From a bacterium (lineage in GTDB: Bacteria; Cyanobacteriota; Vampirovibrionia; Gastranaerophilales; Gastranaerophilaceae), in NCBI GenBank assembly GCA_017629215.1, contig JAGBXP010000038.1:1-42236 (forward strand): 42,236 nt of DNA. Reading direction: 5' to 3'. Both the position numbers and the translations under genes were made by a program. Of the stretch, positions 15,379 to 24,301 are shown one piece after another. Position 1 is the first letter of the stretch, and every line of letters begins with the position of its first letter. The notes under the pieces are model-generated. The model had not been told where the DNA came from and made no database searches. It saw only the letters and a program-made list of their open reading frames with translations.

Positions 15379-16023
15379 CTATTCTTTGATTATGATATAT
15401 TGACCCTTTTTAAGCTTTGTAGAAAGTTCTTTAATGGTTTTATTATACATTCTTATACAACCTTTTGAGGCATATTTACCAATGCTTGAAGGATTATTTG
15501 TTCCGTGTAAATATTGACCATTATATCCCGAGATTTCTCCTGTCTGTTGATCAATTATTGCTAAGATAATAATTCGAGGTCCATAATCAGAAGGGTTTTT
15601 ATATCTTTTTGAACTTTCAGGTGCTTTTTGATATGGATAAGATTCTATATTAATAATTTTTCTTATTCCAGCTTTAGTTGGTGTAGAATGTTTACCTGAT
15701 GCAACAGGATGAATTGATAGCAAAAAGCCATTTGAGTCGTAGTGATATAATTTGTTTTGGGATAAATCAACAACGGCAGAAGCAAGTTGACATTCTCCAG
15801 CCATCTCAAATATTGGTACTGGTATTGGTGCTGTATCAGTTAATAATGGGAAGTCTTTTGGGCTGTCATTTGTTTTTATTTCTGTTTTAATAAAATAATC
15901 ATTTTTTAAAGTATTTTGTCCCTGTAAATTTGCACTACCAATCGAAGCTAATCCCACACACATTAAAAACGATTGCTTTAGAAATTTTTTAGAATAAATA
16001 TTAGAAATATACTGTATTTTCAT
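15379..16023 (-). CDS. L,D-transpeptidase (YkuD domain), exported
   Basis: Peptidoglycan cross-linking or lipoprotein-anchoring enzyme family (214 aa). An N-terminal hydrophobic stretch (about 15-30) suggests export. The YkuD domain runs about 80-213: His173 in YLHGTNN and the catalytic-loop ASKGCIRM with nucleophile Cys189 and Arg191. The usual SHGC/SRGC reads SKGC here, a modest variant. It starts 1 bp after the trpS stop, thus last gene of the lpxI-lpxB-GH13-trpS cluster. Confidence 0.9.
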   Translation of the reverse strand: MKIQYISNIYSKKFLKQSFLMCVGLASIGSANLQGQNTLKNDYFIKTEIKTNDSPKDFPLLTDTAPIPVPIFEMAGECQLASAVVDLSQNKLYHYDSNGFLLSIHPVASGKHSTPTKAGIRKIINIESYPYQKAPESSKRYKNPSDYGPRIIILAIIDQQTGEISGYNGQYLHGTNNPSSIGKYASKGCIRMYNKTIKELSTKLKKGQYIIIKE

Positions 16024-16024
16024 G

Positions 16025-17026
16025 CTAATACATTTTTATAAGTTTTCGCACCTCTGCTAAAACTTTTTGAGCTTCAATTCTAGCTTTTTGAGAGCCTTCT
16101 TTGATTATTTTTTCAACTTCTTCAGGATGTTCTTCAAAGTATTGTCGTCTTTCTCTAATTTTTGCAAGTCTTTCATTAACCTTAGCGCCTAATTGACGTT
16201 TACAATCAGCACATCCTCTTAAACCTTTTTCACATTCACATTCTACTGTTTCAATCTCTGGTTCATCGCCAAAAATTTTCCAATATTTGAAAGCTACTTC
16301 ACATTCATCAGGATGTCCAGGATCATCTTTCCTCATTCGACTTCTATCGGTGATTGCTGACATTATTTTTTTAGCTGTAATTTCTGCAGTATCAGAAATC
16401 TTAATATCATTATTGAATGATTTACCCATTTTATTTCCATCTAAGCCACAAATTAGGCTACAGTTGTTTAATTTAGGTTGAGGTTCAACAAAAAAGTCTG
16501 TATTATAGACATTATTAAATCTTCTTGCAATATCACGAGTTAATTCAACGTGAGCAACTTGATCTATACCAACAGGTACGCAATCAGCATTAAATGTTAA
16601 AATATCTGCTGTCATCAATACGGGATAACCCATTAGACCATAATTAATCTGAGAAGCCATCCCTTCTTTAGATTTTAAAATTTTAGCCATATCTTTTAAG
16701 GTTGGATCTCGTTCTACCCAATTTTGAGGTGTAATCATACTTAAATATATATGCAATTCTGCTGTTTCTGGAACTAAAGACTGTACATAAATTGTAGCTT
16801 TATTTGGATCAATTCCACAAGCTAACCAATCCATAACAACATTCAGGACATCTTCTTTCATTGTTTCAGTTTTATCATATTTTGTAGTTAGAGCATGCCA
16901 GTCAGCTACTGAAAAATAACAATCATATTCATCTTGAAGTTTTACCCAGTTATCAATAACTCCTAAATAATGACCTAAATGTAATTTTCCTGTAGGACGC
17001 ATTCCTGACATAATTTTTTGTTTCAT
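16025..17026 (-). CDS. trpS: Tryptophanyl-tRNA synthetase
   Basis: Class I aminoacyl-tRNA synthetase, 333 aa. The start MKQKIMSGMRPTG at 17026 is chosen because TGAGG lies 9 nt upstream; a 5-residue longer frame has no site. HIGH motif is HLGH (16-19), KMSKS motif is KMGKS (199-203). A Cys-rich insert CECEKGLRGCADC in the C-terminal part could bind metal. Spacing to the glycosidase upstream is 29 bp and to the L,D-transpeptidase 1 bp, indicating one transcript. Confidence 0.96.
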   Translation of the reverse strand: MKQKIMSGMRPTGKLHLGHYLGVIDNWVKLQDEYDCYFSVADWHALTTKYDKTETMKEDVLNVVMDWLACGIDPNKATIYVQSLVPETAELHIYLSMITPQNWVERDPTLKDMAKILKSKEGMASQINYGLMGYPVLMTADILTFNADCVPVGIDQVAHVELTRDIARRFNNVYNTDFFVEPQPKLNNCSLICGLDGNKMGKSFNNDIKISDTAEITAKKIMSAITDRSRMRKDDPGHPDECEVAFKYWKIFGDEPEIETVECECEKGLRGCADCKRQLGAKVNERLAKIRERRQYFEEHPEEVEKIIKEGSQKARIEAQKVLAEVRKLIKMY

Positions 17027-17055
17027 ATTTATTAACCTCATTCCAAGTGCTTTTA

Positions 17056-18570
17056 TTATAAGGCAAAATTATCAATTCGTAAAACTTTTATCTCGCCATT
17101 ATCCAAATCCATAATTATTTTATTTTTAGATATTTTATAATTTATTGAACCTTTAATCACGCATAGATTTTTTTTCTTTTTTAGATTTGGGATTTTTACT
17201 ACAATTTTTTTCTGAGGGTTTTTGTAATCTAAATTTCCTATCACAACAATTGTATCTCCCTTATAGCTTCTTGAAAAAGCAAAAACTTTTTCTTTATCTG
17301 TTTTTAATGGTGTAAAAGTTCCCTTTGAAATTAAATCATTATTTTCTTTTCGGAAATTAAAAGCTTCAATGAAATTAGTTTTGACAAGTTCATTTTTCCC
17401 TTCAGGTTTGCAAGAATAATTAAAAATATCAAGTTTACCTCGATGGACAAAATAATAATCATCATCGGTTTCAGTAACCGTAGCTTTAGTATTTGCCCAA
17501 GAATATAAATAATCATCACCTGATTGAAATCCGTCAATAAAATAAGGATTAAAAGGTAATGTTGCTTCAAGCCAAGATATCATAATAGAAAATTTTTCAC
17601 CGTGTAATATTATCGGACTTACTTCATCATGTGTAGTAAATGAAAGAATTACACTTTTAAATTCAGGATAGGAATTTAAAAGCTTTTTATTAAATTTTAT
17701 ATGATCTATTAGTTGTGAAGCATTTTTCCAATCTTTTAGATTAAAAAAACTTCCATAATAACCATCAAATCCAGCATGTAATAATTTATTATAAGGTGTA
17801 AATTCAGCAAGTTTTGAAGGTGGTTCTCTCCAAGAATCAGAAGCTTCTGCTAGATATAAAAACTCTGGATTTTTTTCTCTTGTATAATTAATTAATTCAA
17901 ACCAAAATTTATAAGGTTTTATTGTCGCAACATCAGCTCTTATACCGTCTGCTCCTAGCTCTATTACCATATCAATAAAACGCTTATGAGCTTCAAATAA
18001 ATCTTCATTAAGTTTAGTATCATTACCTGTTTTAAAAAGTCTGACATCTGTCCAATCAGTAGGTACTATTGATAATTGTTTTTTATTTTTAACAAATAAT
18101 TCAGGGTTAGATAAAAATAAATCATAAGCACCGCAACTTGGTAAATCAATTATTACTTTAATATTGCGTTTATGGCATTCGTCAATAAATAATTTAGCTT
18201 GTGCTTCTGGTGATAATTCTGATTTCTTATCAATTAATTGAGGATTGATTTTATCGAAGCTACTTATTGCGTATACTGAGCCTGCTGTCCCTAATGCTTT
18301 TAATTTACCGACAGGAGTAATTGGTAAAAGATGCAACGTATTTATGCCAACTGCCTGTAATTCATCTAAGCGTTTAATAGCATTAATGAAATTTCCCGAC
18401 TCTTCATCTTCTTCAATTAAACCATTTTTATTTATATCATTTGCATTAAAATTACGGATATTTATACCACAAATTATAGCTTTATTATTTAGAAACATTG
18501 TTCTTAAACCGTCATCTGCATAAGTCGGTAAAAAAAGAAATAAACATAATATTAATAATAAGCTCCTCAT
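17056..18570 (-). CDS. Secreted GH13 (alpha-amylase family) glycosidase with EF-hand-like loop
   Basis: 504 aa with a signal peptide (1-18, TYA-D). The TIM barrel carries the GH13 residues: nucleophile Asp213 (DGIRADVA), acid/base Glu242 (LAEA) and Asp315 in FTTHDE; the C-terminal beta domain starts near 420. Residues 45-56 (DINKNGLIEEDE) match a calcium-binding EF-hand/dockerin-type loop. Substrate specificity (starch, maltodextrin or other alpha-glucans) is not readable. AGAGGG precedes the start. It sits between lpxB and trpS with 29-bp gaps each side, probably one operon. Confidence 0.88.
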   Translation of the reverse strand: MRSLLLILCLFLFLPTYADDGLRTMFLNNKAIICGINIRNFNANDINKNGLIEEDEESGNFINAIKRLDELQAVGINTLHLLPITPVGKLKALGTAGSVYAISSFDKINPQLIDKKSELSPEAQAKLFIDECHKRNIKVIIDLPSCGAYDLFLSNPELFVKNKKQLSIVPTDWTDVRLFKTGNDTKLNEDLFEAHKRFIDMVIELGADGIRADVATIKPYKFWFELINYTREKNPEFLYLAEASDSWREPPSKLAEFTPYNKLLHAGFDGYYGSFFNLKDWKNASQLIDHIKFNKKLLNSYPEFKSVILSFTTHDEVSPIILHGEKFSIMISWLEATLPFNPYFIDGFQSGDDYLYSWANTKATVTETDDDYYFVHRGKLDIFNYSCKPEGKNELVKTNFIEAFNFRKENNDLISKGTFTPLKTDKEKVFAFSRSYKGDTIVVIGNLDYKNPQKKIVVKIPNLKKKKNLCVIKGSINYKISKNKIIMDLDNGEIKVLRIDNFAL

Positions 18571-18599
18571 TTATCCCTCTAATTAATATTAATATAAGA

Positions 18600-19718
18600 T
18601 TATAAAAAATTGTTAATACATTCTGCTACTTCTTGAGCAGAATATTTTTCTGATAAGAGTTCTTTAACTCCTGATAGGTTCTTAATCATATTGTTACGAT
18701 ATTGGCTATCATAGAGTATTCTTTCTGTTTCATAAACAATATTAGAAACATTAAATCTATGTTGCACAAGCTCAGTTATAATAGATTTTCCACTGACAAT
18801 ATTTGGCAAAGAAACTTTATCTATACATCGTACAAGTAGATACACGAAATATAATAGCCAAGGACCTTTATATCCAATAACCATAGGAGTTTCATATAAT
18901 GATGCTTCTAATGCAACCGTACCTGAAGCTAGGATTAAAGAATCAGAAACGCTTAATAAAGAATGATTTTCTCCTTTTATAATTTTTATATCAACATCTT
19001 TTATGTATTTATCGAAAACTTTATCTTTTAAATTTGGTGCGTGAGATATACAAAATTGTATTTCAGGGTGTTTTTTCTGCAAAGCTTTTGCCGTTTTTAT
19101 AAATGTTTTAGCTAAATATGCTAATTCAAGAGGTCTTGAACCTGGGAAAATAGAAACTAATGGACGATTAATGTCTAGTTCGTGTTTTTTGAAAAATTCT
19201 TCTTTATTAGCTTTTTCTGGTAGCTGTTTAACAAGAGGATGTCCGCAATAGTGAACATCAATACCCTCTTTTTTATACATTTCTACCTCAAAAGGAAAAA
19301 TACAAAGAACTTTATCAACGAATTTTTTAATCTTTTTTATACGCCATTTTCGACTTGCCCATACTTGAGGTGGAATATAATGTAAAATCTTTATGCCTTT
19401 TCCTTTTAATCGTTTTGCAACTCTTAAATTAAAAGTTCCATAGTCAATTAATAATACTAAATCAGGTTTATATTCCTCTAAAATATATTCGCATAAATTA
19501 TTTTCAAGCTTAATATGATCAATAATCATTTGTAAGCTTAATCCAAAACCTGACATCTTTGAATGGTCGCAAAAAATCGTAGCACCAGCGTTTTTTAAAT
19601 TATCACCACCAATTCCATGAATTTCCAAATCAGAGTTCTGTGATTTTAATATTTCTACGACTTTTCCAGCATGTATATCGCCAGAATGTTCGCCAGTTAT
19701 TATAAAAATTTTTTTCAT
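18600..19718 (-). CDS. lpxB: Lipid-A-disaccharide synthase
   Basis: Condenses UDP-2,3-diacylglucosamine with lipid X, giving the lipid A disaccharide at the inner membrane. 372 aa with the family start MKKIFIITGEHSGDIHAG, then the GIGG segment, VLLIDYGTFNLR, IPPQVWASRKWRIK and FPGSRPLEL. The ATG at 19718 is given; a GTG at 19724 overlapping the lpxI stop (TAGTG) is equally possible and implies translational coupling. Directly behind lpxI, the preceding enzyme of the pathway. Confidence 0.95.
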   Translation of the reverse strand: MKKIFIITGEHSGDIHAGKVVEILKSQNSDLEIHGIGGDNLKNAGATIFCDHSKMSGFGLSLQMIIDHIKLENNLCEYILEEYKPDLVLLIDYGTFNLRVAKRLKGKGIKILHYIPPQVWASRKWRIKKIKKFVDKVLCIFPFEVEMYKKEGIDVHYCGHPLVKQLPEKANKEEFFKKHELDINRPLVSIFPGSRPLELAYLAKTFIKTAKALQKKHPEIQFCISHAPNLKDKVFDKYIKDVDIKIIKGENHSLLSVSDSLILASGTVALEASLYETPMVIGYKGPWLLYFVYLLVRCIDKVSLPNIVSGKSIITELVQHRFNVSNIVYETERILYDSQYRNNMIKNLSGVKELLSEKYSAQEVAECINNFL

Positions 19719-19723
19719 ATACA

Positions 19724-20539
19724 CTAAACTGCCATTATTACTATATTATGTTTATTTGCATATTTAACTACTTCTTCTTGATCAACAATAATTGTTTCTC
19801 CTGCTTCAACTGCAATTAAATCTGCTTTATATTTTTTCATCGTCTTTAATGTTCGTAAGCCAATTGCAGGTATATCAAAACGCTTATCTTGAGCTGGTTT
19901 TGCAACTTTAATAATTCTAGCATTCTTTTTGGCAATCTTACAGCCTCGCTTAATACATTTATCTGTACCTTCAATCGCTTCAACAGCCATTATCATCTTA
20001 TCTTTAATTACTACTGATTGACCAATATCAAGCTTTCCACTTTCTTTAGCTAACCAATAACCATAATTTACATCTTCAATTTGCTCAGCTTTTGGCTGTA
20101 ATTTGCCTAAAACTCCTGATGGAATCATTAGATTTTTTATAAATAAAGTCTGATCAAGAATTGAAATTCCTTTTTTTTCAAATTCTTCAATAATCATGAG
20201 CATAACTTTGTCATCATTTAGTCTAATTGCTTTTTTGATAAATTCAATCGCTCGAGCATCAAATTTTGGTCGTTTTAATAATACAGTCTTATTTACTTTG
20301 CCTAAAAAAGTTACCTGTTTGATTTCTTCTTTCATAAGCACATCTTCAATTTTTTGTACTTCTCCAGGGCAAAAAGAATAAACTTTAGAACAGTATTTTT
20401 TTAATTGTTTATAATTATCATCAGATAATGAAATTGCAACAACATCAAAACCATTTTCCTTTGCATATTGAGCCATTTTAACAGGTAAAAGTCCATCTCC
20501 TGCTACTAATCCTTGTTTTTGTTCTAACGCTATAGACAT
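19724..20539 (-). CDS. lpxI: UDP-2,3-diacylglucosamine pyrophosphatase LpxI
   Basis: Hydrolyses UDP-2,3-diacylglucosamine to lipid X; LpxI is the non-LpxH type first described in Caulobacter. 271 aa with GLVAGDGLLPVKMA near the start, VEAIEGTDKCIKRG, VAKPAQDKRFDIPAIGLRT and AVEAGETIIVD, all diagnostic of the family (DUF1009). The start at 20539 is chosen over an upstream TTG because the GGAGGAAG there serves as its ribosome site. The LpxI-LpxB pair indicates lipid A synthesis and thus an outer membrane. Confidence 0.94.
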   Translation of the reverse strand: MSIALEQKQGLVAGDGLLPVKMAQYAKENGFDVVAISLSDDNYKQLKKYCSKVYSFCPGEVQKIEDVLMKEEIKQVTFLGKVNKTVLLKRPKFDARAIEFIKKAIRLNDDKVMLMIIEEFEKKGISILDQTLFIKNLMIPSGVLGKLQPKAEQIEDVNYGYWLAKESGKLDIGQSVVIKDKMIMAVEAIEGTDKCIKRGCKIAKKNARIIKVAKPAQDKRFDIPAIGLRTLKTMKKYKADLIAVEAGETIIVDQEEVVKYANKHNIVIMAV

Positions 20540-20621
20540 TATAAAAACTTCCTCCAACTCATTAATAATAATACACTAAACATAAAATTGAAAGAAGTTT
20601 TTAATAAATTTTAAAATATAA

Positions 20622-20801
20622 TTATTGTTCGCTTTTTTCTGCTAAGAATTTTTCCATCGCTTCATTTGAGATTTCAACAGAATCCAAAATTAAATATTGC
20701 GCAACATTTTCAGAATGTTGAGCCATTTTCATACAAGCTACTTGATAAATTAAATTAGCTTGTTCTGTCAGGGCTGTTCCACCTATTGAACTTATATCCA
20801 T
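20622..20801 (-). CDS. Small protein (59 aa), possibly YjfB-like
   Basis: A short gene below common length cut-offs. ATG 20801 has AGAGG 7 nt upstream, and the frame runs 59 codons to TAA (20622-20624). The protein starts MDISSIGG, is helical and contains VACMKMAQHSENVAQYLI; this is loosely like small YjfB-type putative motility proteins, a weak resemblance only. It lies 82 bp upstream of lpxI on the same strand and may lead that transcript. Confidence 0.6.
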   Translation of the reverse strand: MDISSIGGTALTEQANLIYQVACMKMAQHSENVAQYLILDSVEISNEAMEKFLAEKSEQ

Positions 20802-20987
20802 GCTATAACCTCTTTGATTTGTGATATTTATATTATAACGATTTTATATAAAGATTTCAAGTGGAAATATATAAAAAATTACTTTCAAAATCCCACGCAA
20901 AAATCATTAATTTTCGTAACAAAACTTCACAAAACAGGCAATTGTAACGATTTGTAAAGATGAGTTTTTATGAGACTAAAATCCAGT

Positions 20988-21030
20988 TATAATGCCCTAT
21001 ATGACATGATATGATATGATATGAGGTGAG
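20988..21030 (+). promoter_or_regulatory. TATAAT box followed by six 5-bp tandem units
   Basis: TATAAT at 20988-20993 is followed at the expected transcript start by ATGAC ATGAT ATGAT ATGAT ATGAG GTGAG (21001-21030). The predicted leader to ATG 21101 is about 100 nt. The -35 is only T-rich. The rest of the 20802-21100 spacer shows no gene. Confidence 0.45.
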
Positions 21031-21100
21031 GTGTCTTTTTGCGTTAAAGTTTTCTGAAAAAATGTCGTTAACTATTTTGTAATTAATAAAAGGACATTAC

Positions 21101-21415
21101 ATGGTATCAACAGGCAAAGAGAAAATATTATTAGATCCATTTATGTTACGTCAGTATACAATGATATTAAGTTTAACCTCAGAAGAATATCATAGTAAAG
21201 AGCGCGTAAAAAAGGAGCTAGAACAATTGCGAGGATTAGAAGATATTAATGAAGCTCGTGAATTGATTTATCGTCTTTGTCCATCTTTAAAAGAGCATCC
21301 GACATATTATTATGATGGAGTAAAATTTACATTACGTGATACAGAGGATAAATTAAGCTTGTTGGTAAAATTAAATACCGAAATAATGTCGTATAGTTTT
21401 AGAGCAAAAAAATAA
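21101..21415 (+). CDS. Unknown soluble protein (104 aa)
   Basis: Unrecognised. AAAGGA lies 7 nt before ATG 21101. Helical and charged (SKERVKKELEQLRGLEDINEARELIYRL), ending in a basic RAKK; no signal or membrane segment. It is followed after 12 bp by the 21428 gene, so the two form a two-gene operon whose long leader carries tandem 5-bp repeats. Confidence 0.65.
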   Translation: MVSTGKEKILLDPFMLRQYTMILSLTSEEYHSKERVKKELEQLRGLEDINEARELIYRLCPSLKEHPTYYYDGVKFTLRDTEDKLSLLVKLNTEIMSYSFRAKK

Positions 21416-21427
21416 GGAGGCGTATTA

Positions 21428-21976
21428 ATGGCAAATTTAGAACTATCAAATTTAACAGCGAAACAATTTGTTGCAACATCGAAGGTATTGGATGAAAAAG
21501 CTGTAAAATTAGAAAGTTTAGTAGAGGATGTAAAAGCAGGCAAAGTTTCGTCAGAGGTTTTTCTTGCAAGAGTGGAGAATCTTGTAAAAGATATGGAGTT
21601 AGCTAAAATAACGCCCGAAGCTTTAGGTAAGGAAGTTGGGATGAGTAATCTTAATTTTTCTTATAGTAAAGAGAGATTTGCTTTGGCTTTTGATTATAAT
21701 AATCATCAAATTACTCTTGATGCACCGACAGTTAATGATGCGATAGAAGAGTTAGCAGATATAATGGAAGATTTAATTAATGAGGATGGTGCATCTCAAG
21801 AACGCGCAGCGAAAGGTAAGAAGAAACCTTTTAAGGAACGCTTCAAGGAAAATTGGAAACATCATATGGATGCAACGGGAGGTCATTATGGTCAACAAAC
21901 TCGTTATGAAAAAGGTTCTCCCCCAGGAGCAGCTGCTATTGGAGATTTGGTTATTGTGCTTATTCGATCTTTATAA
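21428..21976 (+). CDS. Unknown protein with C-terminal hydrophobic tail (182 aa)
   Basis: Unrecognised. Excellent ribosome site AAGGAGG before ATG 21428. Residues 1-125 are helical and acidic; 126-165 are basic and Gly/His-rich (KGKKKPFKERFKENWKHH); the last 14 residues (AAIGDLVIVLIRSL) are hydrophobic and could insert into or touch a membrane. Second gene of the operon with 21101; a strong terminator follows at 22069. No function is proposed. Confidence 0.65.
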   Translation: MANLELSNLTAKQFVATSKVLDEKAVKLESLVEDVKAGKVSSEVFLARVENLVKDMELAKITPEALGKEVGMSNLNFSYSKERFALAFDYNNHQITLDAPTVNDAIEELADIMEDLINEDGASQERAAKGKKKPFKERFKENWKHHMDATGGHYGQQTRYEKGSPPGAAAIGDLVIVLIRSL

Positions 21977-22068
21977 TATAAAATCTTGGTTGAAATCTAA
22001 TAATAGCAATGTAGGCTGAAACCCAACAATAATAGGCACAAATAATTGTTATATTAAATTAAACTTAG

Positions 22069-22103
22069 TCGGCTTGGATTTTTAAATCCAAGCCGATTTT
22101 TTA
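22069..22103 (+). terminator. Rho-independent terminator
   Basis: TCGGCTTGGATTT (22069-22081) / AAATCCAAGCCGA (22084-22096) followed by T6; ends the 21101-21428 operon. Confidence 0.88.
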
Positions 22104-22136
22104 TCTGAATTATGTTTTTACAAGGTTTTATTTTTT

Positions 22137-22168
22137 TCTGGATTGCTTCGCTTCGCCCACAAAGACGG
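22137..22168 (-). repeat. Dispersed intergenic repeat, copy 3 (inverted)
   Basis: TCTGGATTGCTTCGCTTCGC, the reverse complement of the core seen at 2058-2088 and 8903-8940. Apart from this repeat, the terminator and the promoter at 22253, the 21977-22288 spacer shows nothing else. Confidence 0.6.
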
Positions 22169-22252
22169 GAAAATTACGTTCGTAAGAATTGAAGAATAAG
22201 CACAATAATAACAAACGAAAATACTCTTCAACTCTTAAAATAAAAAATAATC

Positions 22253-22282
22253 TTGCTCAAATTATAAGTTTTTTGCTATTAT
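22253..22282 (+). promoter_or_regulatory. Promoter of the histidine-kinase operon (leaderless)
   Basis: TTGCTC (22253-22258), 18 bp, TATTAT (22277-22282) with TGC before it. ATG 22289 begins 6 nt after the -10. AGGG at 22283-22286 is too close to the ATG to act as Shine-Dalgarno. Confidence 0.7.
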
Positions 22283-22288
22283 AGGGTT

Positions 22289-24301
22289 ATGAGTAAGTTT
22301 TTACTAATTAGCGAAGATAATGAAAAAGAGAAAGCAATAAGAGAAGCTTGTTCGTCAAGCGAAATTATTGTAACAACAGATACAACTTTTATTTTTGATT
22401 CTCTTGAAGTTGAAGAGCCTGATATCGTAATTATTGATGGTGATATTAAATCTCTTGAGCTAAAACCTTTATGTAAAAAAATCAGACAATATCCAGTAAT
22501 AATCTTAATGATAATTGGCGAAACTCATCATAATAAAGACATCACTCGTAATATTAATTTGTTTGTTAAAGCACCGATAGATAAATATTTTTTAACTACA
22601 ACTATTGATTCCAGTTTAAAAACTCGTCAATCGTTGCTTAAAATGACAAAGTCTAACCAAGAATTAGCAAGAAGTCTTTATCAATTAAATGTGTTATATA
22701 ATACAAGTTCTCAATTAGCAGGATCGTTAGATAAAGATAAGCTTTTAAAAATAATGACAGAAGGGATTGAAAAATCGCTTAATTTTGATTTGTCTTGTAC
22801 GCTAATGTTTCGTTCAGAAAGAGAGCCTGTGCTTTTAATAAATTCGTTGTACAAGGTCTCCGATAGATTATTAGAAGCGTTAAAATTAAGAGCTATTTTA
22901 AGTTATAAATCTTTATTAGCAGATCCACCTTTTGAAATCAAAATTGGAAATCTAAAAATTGAAAAAACGATTAAACATAGTATTAACGAGTTTGATTTTT
23001 CGGTTTTAAGATATGATAATATGTTTGCACCCATAATGCTAAATGAAGAATTTTTTGGGTTTACAGAAATTTATAGAGAAAAACCGTTTTCAACTGAAGA
23101 TGCGACTTGTTTTCAAACATTAGTTCAACAGGTTGCAATTCCATTACAAAGTGCATCTTTTACACAAGAATTAAAAGCAACAAATAGAAAATTACAAAAG
23201 CTTGAACGACTTAAATCTGAGTTCATATCAATTGTTTCACACGAACTAAGAACTCCTCTTACTGCAATTAAAAACGCAATGGACATTGTTCTAAGTGGTA
23301 AAGCTGGTGATATGACTGAAAACATTGAAAAATTTTGTTCTATGGGTAAAAGAAATGCTATAAGACTTTCTGGTATCGTGAACGATTTATTAGATATATC
23401 AAAAATTGAAGCTGGAAAAATGGATTTTAAATTTGAATTAACAAATATTGAACCTGTTATTGAAGCTGTAAAGAACAATTTATCAGAAGTTGCAAAAGAA
23501 AAAGATTTAATAATTAGTTATAATCCTTCTGGTAATCCAGTTGAAGTGTATGCTGATTTGAATAGAATAGAGCAAGTGCTTACAAATCTTGTATCTAATG
23601 CAATTAAGTTCACTCCAAATTCTGGGAAAATTGAGATAACTTCTCAAGTTGTAAATGCACGTGAATTACAGTATGATCAAAGCTTTGAAGAAGATATTAA
23701 AAATTTACAAGGTAATTATTTACAAATTTGTGTTGAAGATCATGGTATAGGTATAGAACGTAAAGACTTAAATCATGTATTTGATAAATTTGCACAAATA
23801 GAAAATTCTTTATCCCGTCAGGTTGGTGGCTCAGGATTAGGCTTACCTATTGCAAGACAATTAATAGAGTCTCACAATGGAGCAATTTGGTGTGATTCCG
23901 AAATCAATAAAGGTTCACGTTTTTATTTTGTTATACCTATTGCAAATGATAAAAGTAATTTCAATATGATAAAAAAACAGTTAATTCAAAAAGCTCGTTC
24001 AAGTGGAACAACTGTTGCAATAATCAAAATTAAATCAAAAGATGACGTAATTGAAAATTTAATGAAAGAAGAAAATCTATTAAATAAAACATATATGTCT
24101 AATTCTCTCGTAGAAAGAGAAGAACAATTAACTTGTTTATCTATGCTTGTAATTGATGGTGATAAGCCTTCTGCAGAATTTTTAAAGAAAAAAATTAATT
24201 CAATAACTTCACAGAACAAGACGAAATATGGAGAATGTGATATAATGTATTCATACGAGATTGAAGGGGATATGCATGAAAAAGATTCTTATAGTAGATG
24301 A
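22289..24301 (+). CDS. Histidine kinase with N-terminal receiver and GAF-like domain
   Basis: 670-aa cytosolic sensor. Residues 1-115 form a receiver-like domain (Asp50 in VIIDGD, Lys94 in VKAP); about 135-290 a GAF-like sensor; a coiled coil (290-312); HisKA with phospho-acceptor His318 (SHELRTPL); HATPase_c with NLVSNAIKFTPNSG, DHGIGI and GGSGLGLPIA. After about residue 555 there is a 115-aa extension (TTVAIIKIKSKDDV, then LTCLSMLVIDGDKPSAEFL) resembling a worn cyclase/GGDEF-type fold, uncertain. No membrane segments. Stops with TGA, overlapping the next gene by 26 nt. Confidence 0.9.
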   Translation: MSKFLLISEDNEKEKAIREACSSSEIIVTTDTTFIFDSLEVEEPDIVIIDGDIKSLELKPLCKKIRQYPVIILMIIGETHHNKDITRNINLFVKAPIDKYFLTTTIDSSLKTRQSLLKMTKSNQELARSLYQLNVLYNTSSQLAGSLDKDKLLKIMTEGIEKSLNFDLSCTLMFRSEREPVLLINSLYKVSDRLLEALKLRAILSYKSLLADPPFEIKIGNLKIEKTIKHSINEFDFSVLRYDNMFAPIMLNEEFFGFTEIYREKPFSTEDATCFQTLVQQVAIPLQSASFTQELKATNRKLQKLERLKSEFISIVSHELRTPLTAIKNAMDIVLSGKAGDMTENIEKFCSMGKRNAIRLSGIVNDLLDISKIEAGKMDFKFELTNIEPVIEAVKNNLSEVAKEKDLIISYNPSGNPVEVYADLNRIEQVLTNLVSNAIKFTPNSGKIEITSQVVNARELQYDQSFEEDIKNLQGNYLQICVEDHGIGIERKDLNHVFDKFAQIENSLSRQVGGSGLGLPIARQLIESHNGAIWCDSEINKGSRFYFVIPIANDKSNFNMIKKQLIQKARSSGTTVAIIKIKSKDDVIENLMKEENLLNKTYMSNSLVEREEQLTCLSMLVIDGDKPSAEFLKKKINSITSQNKTKYGECDIMYSYEIEGDMHEKDSYSR

